Shown one piece after another: positions 59,755-64,000 of a stretch of DNA of 64,000 nt (position 1 is the first letter of the stretch; each line of letters opens with the position of its first letter). A program made the position numbers and the translations under genes. Source of the stretch: Niebla homalea (lineage: Eukaryota > Ascomycota > Lecanoromycetes > Lecanorales > Ramalinaceae); assembly GCA_019925105.1 (NCBI GenBank), contig JAHGAU010000008.1, forward strand, positions 1,488,001 to 1,552,000, read 5' to 3'. Under the pieces are notes generated by a model. That model worked only from the letters and a program-made list of their open reading frames with translations, searched no databases and was not told the DNA's origin.

Positions 59755-61045
59755 ATGCCTATCACCAACCGAGATGACGCAAAGAAACGTAACGACGAGA
59801 ACTTCGCCGCCCAAGCCCGGAGGGTGACCCAGCTTCGAGGGTTCAGACGAACGGGATCAGTTTCAAGGGGAGAGCCAAAGGCGTTCAGAGACTTCCATCT
59901 CTGGCGGAGTGAGACTGTCCTCGACGAAATCATCGTTGGGGCCTCCAGGCTCGAGGGTTGGGAAGATGCTGATGACTTCCATGATCGTCTGGACACCCTT
60001 GTCGGCCGCATTGAATACATCAATCCAGGCATGAGGTTTGGCAGACTAGAGATACTCCAAGTCTACAACTACCTGGTCGACAACCCATTCGAGCGTGGCA
60101 ACCCCATAAGTAGGTGGAATGAGATCTGCCTCTTCTTTGTCAACAAGATTGCGCACTCCACAAGTAATCGCCACCTATCCCCCCCAAGCTATACATACGA
60201 GCATTATGTCCAAGTCTACAAGCGCCTCCTCGACGCCTGGGTGGAACTCAAATTTGGACGGGGTTCATCAATACAGTACGCTGGATGCGTGAAACAGCGG
60301 ATTCTAGAAATGGCCGAGGCAAGTTCCCCCCTTCTCACCTACTAAGACTTGGGGCACCTATCTGATAGCTAGCTGTGTACAGGGACAGAAGCCGCATCGG
60401 GAACATCCAGGGTTCTGCACGCGCAAAAGTGAGAACTTGGGCGCACGCCATGCAGCATTGGCAGCACCCTCAGAAGCTGGCGGTGAGATCCAAGTCAAAA
60501 GATCTCGGTCCCGTCGTGGCCAAAATGAAGGTATACAAGGGCATGATAGAGCCGAGCACGTTCCTAGACAGGAAATCCGGTCTCGGCCTCATGCTGCCCC
60601 AATGGAAGACAGGGTAGGGCATGACAGGGCCACTTTTGGTGGCATGGGCGACCGTGTCAACCGCCATCCTGAAAACGACAGGGTCAATTTTGGTAGTAGG
60701 GGCGACCGCGTAAATCGCCCTCCCGAACACAACAGGGCCGCTTTTGGTGGCATGGGCGACCATGTCAATCGCGATCTTGGACACGAGCTTCCTAAACATG
60801 ATATCCGGTCTCGGCCTCATGCTGCCCCAAAGGAAGACAGGACAGGGCACGACAGGGCCGCTTTTGGTGTCATGGGCGACCATGTCAACCGCCACGCTGA
60901 ACACGAGCCTCTGTTGGAGCCGCAGGTTAACGCGCGCTTGCGTGCCGAGACTCGACCTTTCCGGCAACGTAGGGCAACCTTTGGCGAAGCAGATCGGGCG
61001 GAATCCGACATGCGGGGAATTAGAAATCGGATGGCTGGACTGTAA
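59755..61045 (+). CDS. unknown protein, second member of the tandem paralogue pair, with repeat tail
   Basis: Exons 59755-60318 and 60383-61045, joined by a 64-nt GC-AG intron (GCCGAG/GCAAGT to TACAG), give 408 aa. If the intron is kept, a stop at 60343-60345 gives a 196-aa form with only the compact domain. The N-terminal domain (about 190 aa) matches the first paralogue: IIVGASRLE, YNYLVDNPFERG, SRWNEICLFFVNK, HLSPPSYTYEHYVQ and KFGRGSSIQYAGCVKQ. The second exon is Arg/His/Gly-rich and holds four 18-aa repeats (units like DRATFGGMGDRVNRHPEN, NRAAFGGMGDHVNRDLGH). A longer unit that starts with IRSRPHAAP and runs into the first 18-aa repeat is present twice. The family and function are unknown. 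No signal peptide. The tail looks like a repeat-driven, disordered extension. Confidence 0.65.
60562..60904 (+). repeat. higher-order coding tandem repeat (54-bp units)
   Basis: Three adjacent 54-bp units (60623-60676, 60677-60730, 60731-60784) and a fourth at 60851-60904, each starting GACAGGG or AACAGGG and ending near GAAAAC/GAACAC. A longer block of about 115 bp containing the first unit (60562-60676) is repeated at 60790-60904, offset by 228 bp. All units are multiples of three and stay in frame. Confidence 0.8.
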
Positions 61046-61656
61046 AATCCTTGAGTCAAGATGATCTCAACCTTAGCCTTTTTGGAAGGGAGATTTAGGT
61101 ACGGTTCATATTTGGTATGGTATTGGTTGAGGCTTCTGTCGAAGAGAGGCAGGTGTGCTTGACGAAGTCACGAAGAGCCAGCCATTTCTATACGCGATAG
61201 CTTTGAATGAACGTGATGTAACGTTCTTGAAAATTTAAACCAAAAGTCTCGGAAACAAATTGAGACTAGAAGGAACGTCGAATTGTAGACATCCATGGCT
61301 TTCGAGTTGAGACCAATCAGCGCCAATAAAAATATGGGGTTGTATCATCCACCCCTAAAGCGAGACTGAAGTCAGAGACACCTGTGCTGGTCAGCACCCC
61401 ATGTTATTTGGGAAGCGAACATGAGACCAAATCACCGGGCTGCATCTGACCACCTCTGAGACTCGATGAGGAATTTTTACGCCATGCCTGCAGCGACGAT
61501 TCATACGACTACGTGCAGAGAGAGTCCAGATATGTCGTACAGCATGAGCGGTCTTTTTTAAAAAGGGCGCTGCACTCTTCTTTCTCGAAGTGTCTTCTAC
61601 ACCCATTCCTCGAAAATTCAGGTTAACTCTTCCCCTCTAGCTTCTTCATCACAGTC
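61046..61656. other. intergenic, no gene seen
   Basis: About 610 bases between two plus-strand genes, with short frames only. Confidence 0.5.
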
Positions 61657-62598
61657 ATGCCTTATCACGGAGATACCTTTTACAATCTTCATCCGAGTTC
61701 ATTCCAACAGCGCGATCACGGCCGTCTCGATGATCCTTCACGGCAATCCACCTCAAGCTCAGGTGAAATGTATGGCAGGAAAAGTGATCCTGACTCGGCT
61801 CCCTACGCGAAGAAACACACGAAGCCTGGCATGGTCGATGATCCGGTGTCCGAGTCTGTGGATTACTCGAAACAGGTACCCTCTGGCGTATACGGCTCTG
61901 CTCCTCCCCCTCCAGACAAGGAAACCCTCAGCGATTGGTCACATGAAGGAGACCGGGAGCGAAGCAACAGCAATGGACCTTTTAAAGCAAACTTCAAGGA
62001 CCCGTGTCTCAATCAGATCAGTGCATTCCCTTCGTATCAAGATCTTCAACACGACTTACATCGCATAGCCATAGCTCGCGATCAATTTGGCCAATTTGGC
62101 CAAACACTCCCCCAAGCCCATCATTCGTCGGTAAGTAGATCTTAGAGGTGGTTTTCTTCGATTCATCGATGTATCGAGAGACTTGCATCATATAGAACAA
62201 TGCTGACTTCTACTTCTGAACAGAGTGGTTCGCATCCCCGCTTGACTAGTCATCAAGAGTCTGGGAGTCCCAATCCTCATACTTCGAGGTCAGTAGCGGA
62301 TGCCCACGAGCTTGGCCTCGATCAGCATGTCAGCCACCAACGCTATGACTCTCCGATGTTCTCGCCATATCAATCTCCAGCTTCTACTGCCGGTCGCAAC
62401 TCTCCAGTGCCTTCCTCAGCTTCAAAAAAAGACCATGAGCCTCGTAGGGCTCGAAGGGAAGAGAATAGAGTCGGAAGCCTCTCCGGGACAAACCTCGTGC
62501 ACATCGTGTTATGGGAAATTGAGGAGAGAGGTACTCGCTGTCCTTGCGAGCAATGCAAGCACAGCTATCTAGTCGACGCCAGGTTGGAACTTGACTAA
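61657..62598 (+). CDS. unknown low-complexity protein
   Basis: Exons 61657-62130 and 62224-62598 (93-nt GT-AG intron) give 282 aa. The joint reads AHHSS-SGSHPRLTS. It begins MPYHGDTFYNLHPSSFQQRD and is rich in Ser, Pro, His, Gln and Asp with no obvious domain; SDWSHEGDRERSNSNG is typical of its composition. The C-terminal part has ENRVGSLSGTNLVHIVLWEI and a small Cys cluster (TRCPCEQCKHSYLVD) that may be a metal-binding knuckle. No signal peptide or membrane segment. It follows the two paralogues on the same strand, but I could not align it with them. The function is unknown. Confidence 0.6.
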
Positions 62599-63352
62599 TC
62601 CTGATAGCAATTGGAGAAGACAATCGAGCTGATGTCGGGATGGCGAGATGTGGCGAAGACGAGAAGGATTACAAGACCTATGTATCTGGATAATTCTTGA
62701 TTGTGTGCAACTTATGACATCACCCTTCTTGGTGCTAGCCACCCCTGCATTGCACTTGATGTGATGCAGTGCTTCCACATTTTGACCGCGTAAACACCAA
62801 TCTGCACGAAGCTCGTCCCCTGATGCTATGCGTCTTGAGTTGCATGAATTATCTAAGCTTGAGTTTCGTAAAGCATAGATCATGACTTTAGCTTGGTGCA
62901 CGGTGACTTCTGGCCTTCTCCGGTGGTCATAAGACCAATGTACGAGGCGTAACAGTCAACTCGTAACGTCACTAATAAGTGAATGATTGCTGATACTGCA
63001 TAGGGCGACGTGTGGCTGCAATTACATCATAGTACGATGAATAACACTTTGCAGAGGATCGTCCAATTTCCCCTCCACCACGCCAAGGAGGAAAGGATCT
63101 CTGACCGTTGGCATCTGATTGCATTGGGGTTTCAAAGGTGGGAAATTACTCCGCACTCTTGTGTCTATAGTTAGTGCAGTGCTTCGACACCTTCCAGAGT
63201 TCGTTGTACAACATGCCAATTTTTCTCACAATGTGCAAATTTTCTCCACACCTCTCAAAGAGGTTATTCCCGTAGGAACTTCTCTCCCAATCCACGGCTT
63301 TTCCTTGGTCAACAGAGGTTCTCAAGAACTTCTTCTTCTCATTCGGATCACC
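62599..63352. other. intergenic, no gene seen
   Basis: About 750 bases with short frames only; it should contain the promoter of the last gene. Confidence 0.5.
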
Positions 63353-64000
63353 ATGCCAAGCAGAATTCTAATAAAGCGTGATTCTTATGGAAGGCCCACG
63401 GAGGGAGGACTTCGTCTGCCTGGGACAGAGAGATCAGGTCGACCGGAGAAAGTGGTAAAAGTTGATACCGGGCTTCGTCCGAAGAACGACTGCAGAATCA
63501 GCAAGCCCAGCAATCCGATCAGGCACAAGAAGCAGCCTGCAGGATCAAAGCTCTCTAGACCTTCCACCTCTAACACTCAAAGATGTCACAAACTTCTCTC
63601 TAATGAGGTCGATGCGGGGGGTCTCTCCAACACGGCTCTCCTTGGTGAGAATCTAGCCTCAAATCCTGCGCCTGCTCACCCCAGCAACCCGAACCCGGTT
63701 GCCTCAATCGAGCCCGCTTCCATTGGGTTCCTCGGGTCAAGGCAAAGCTACCTTTCTCAAGACCCCACAGAGAGCAAAGGCAGCCATCACAACAAATCTT
63801 CGAATGATGATCAACTCCAAAGCGGGGCGCCGGCAGATGCCAGGACTACACAGTCCTTTAGTACTACGAGTCCAATTGAACCAGGCATCACAAAGGACCA
63901 ACCCCTCAACAATGGTGCTCTACTTCCAGGCATCCAAGTTGAAAAGCATGTCCCTCTCTCTTCTACACTTGGTCATGGTGCATCTCAAAATGGCGACTCA
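63353..64000 (+). CDS. 5' part of an unknown disordered protein (cut by window end)
   Basis: The frame from ATG 63353 (CACCATGCC context) is open to the last base of the window, 216 codons, with no stop. The start is MPSRILIKRDSYGRPTEGG, basic and followed by KVVKVDTGLRPKNDCRISKP. The remainder is rich in Ser, Pro, Asn and Gln (ALLGENLASNPAPAHPSNPN, then GSHHNKSSNDDQLQSG), with no recognisable domain so far. It could continue into a folded C-terminal region outside the window. Like its two upstream neighbours it is a plus-strand, low-complexity, unrecognised protein. Confidence 0.6.
   Translation, partial: MPSRILIKRDSYGRPTEGGLRLPGTERSGRPEKVVKVDTGLRPKNDCRISKPSNPIRHKKQPAGSKLSRPSTSNTQRCHKLLSNEVDAGGLSNTALLGENLASNPAPAHPSNPNPVASIEPASIGFLGSRQSYLSQDPTESKGSHHNKSSNDDQLQSGAPADARTTQSFSTTSPIEPGITKDQPLNNGALLPGIQVEKHVPLSSTLGHGASQNGDS

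Overview
The window is nuclear DNA of a filamentous ascomycete (Pezizomycotina; a Dothideomycete is my guess, not shown). Most genes carry 1-6 short introns (about 48-280 nt, GT-AG or occasionally GC-AG), the housekeeping genes are typical fungal ones (MCM10, RNase H2 subunit B, TBP, NDC80, PEX14), and fungal-specific families occur (HET domain, hydrolase-NACHT-WD40 STAND protein, PigL-type STAND N-terminus). I rebuilt exon structures by hand from splice signals and protein-family similarity; no alignment or search was run.

Layout. 0-10 kb: the 3' end of a lysine-rich gene; a SurE-type nucleotidase whose usual C-terminal tubulin-tyrosine-ligase (TTL) half has decayed into a pseudogene; a secreted gamma-glutamyltransferase; then divergent MCM10 and RNase H2B genes sharing a promoter with two MluI cell-cycle boxes. 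10-19 kb: gene-poor, with two small secreted proteins and a secreted SGNH/GDSL esterase. 19-27 kb: a graveyard of a NACHT-ankyrin gene, an ankyrin gene and a frameshifted membrane-protein gene. 27.8-38.3 kb: a HET-domain gene, a peroxisomal FAD oxidase with a homopolymer frameshift, TBP, a charged/RS-type nuclear protein and a fructosamine-kinase-like gene. 38.7-49.3 kb: an intact SesB-like hydrolase-NACHT-WD40 gene, an MFS drug-type transporter and a STAND-N-domain protein with a charged tail. 49.5-53.6 kb: NDC80 and PEX14, divergent. 53.6-64 kb: a 4 kb gene desert, then a tandem pair of paralogues of an unrecognised family, followed by two low-complexity unknown proteins, the last cut by the window edge.

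The core genes (replication, transcription, kinetochore, peroxisome import) alternate with accessory blocks linked to non-self recognition (HET, NACHT, ankyrin, WD40) and to secretion. The most unusual features are the decayed TTL half beside an open SurE half, a 7-nt internal micro-exon in PEX14, an apparent excess of GC-AG introns (5 of about 42 inferred), and the new paralogue family at 57.6-61 kb.
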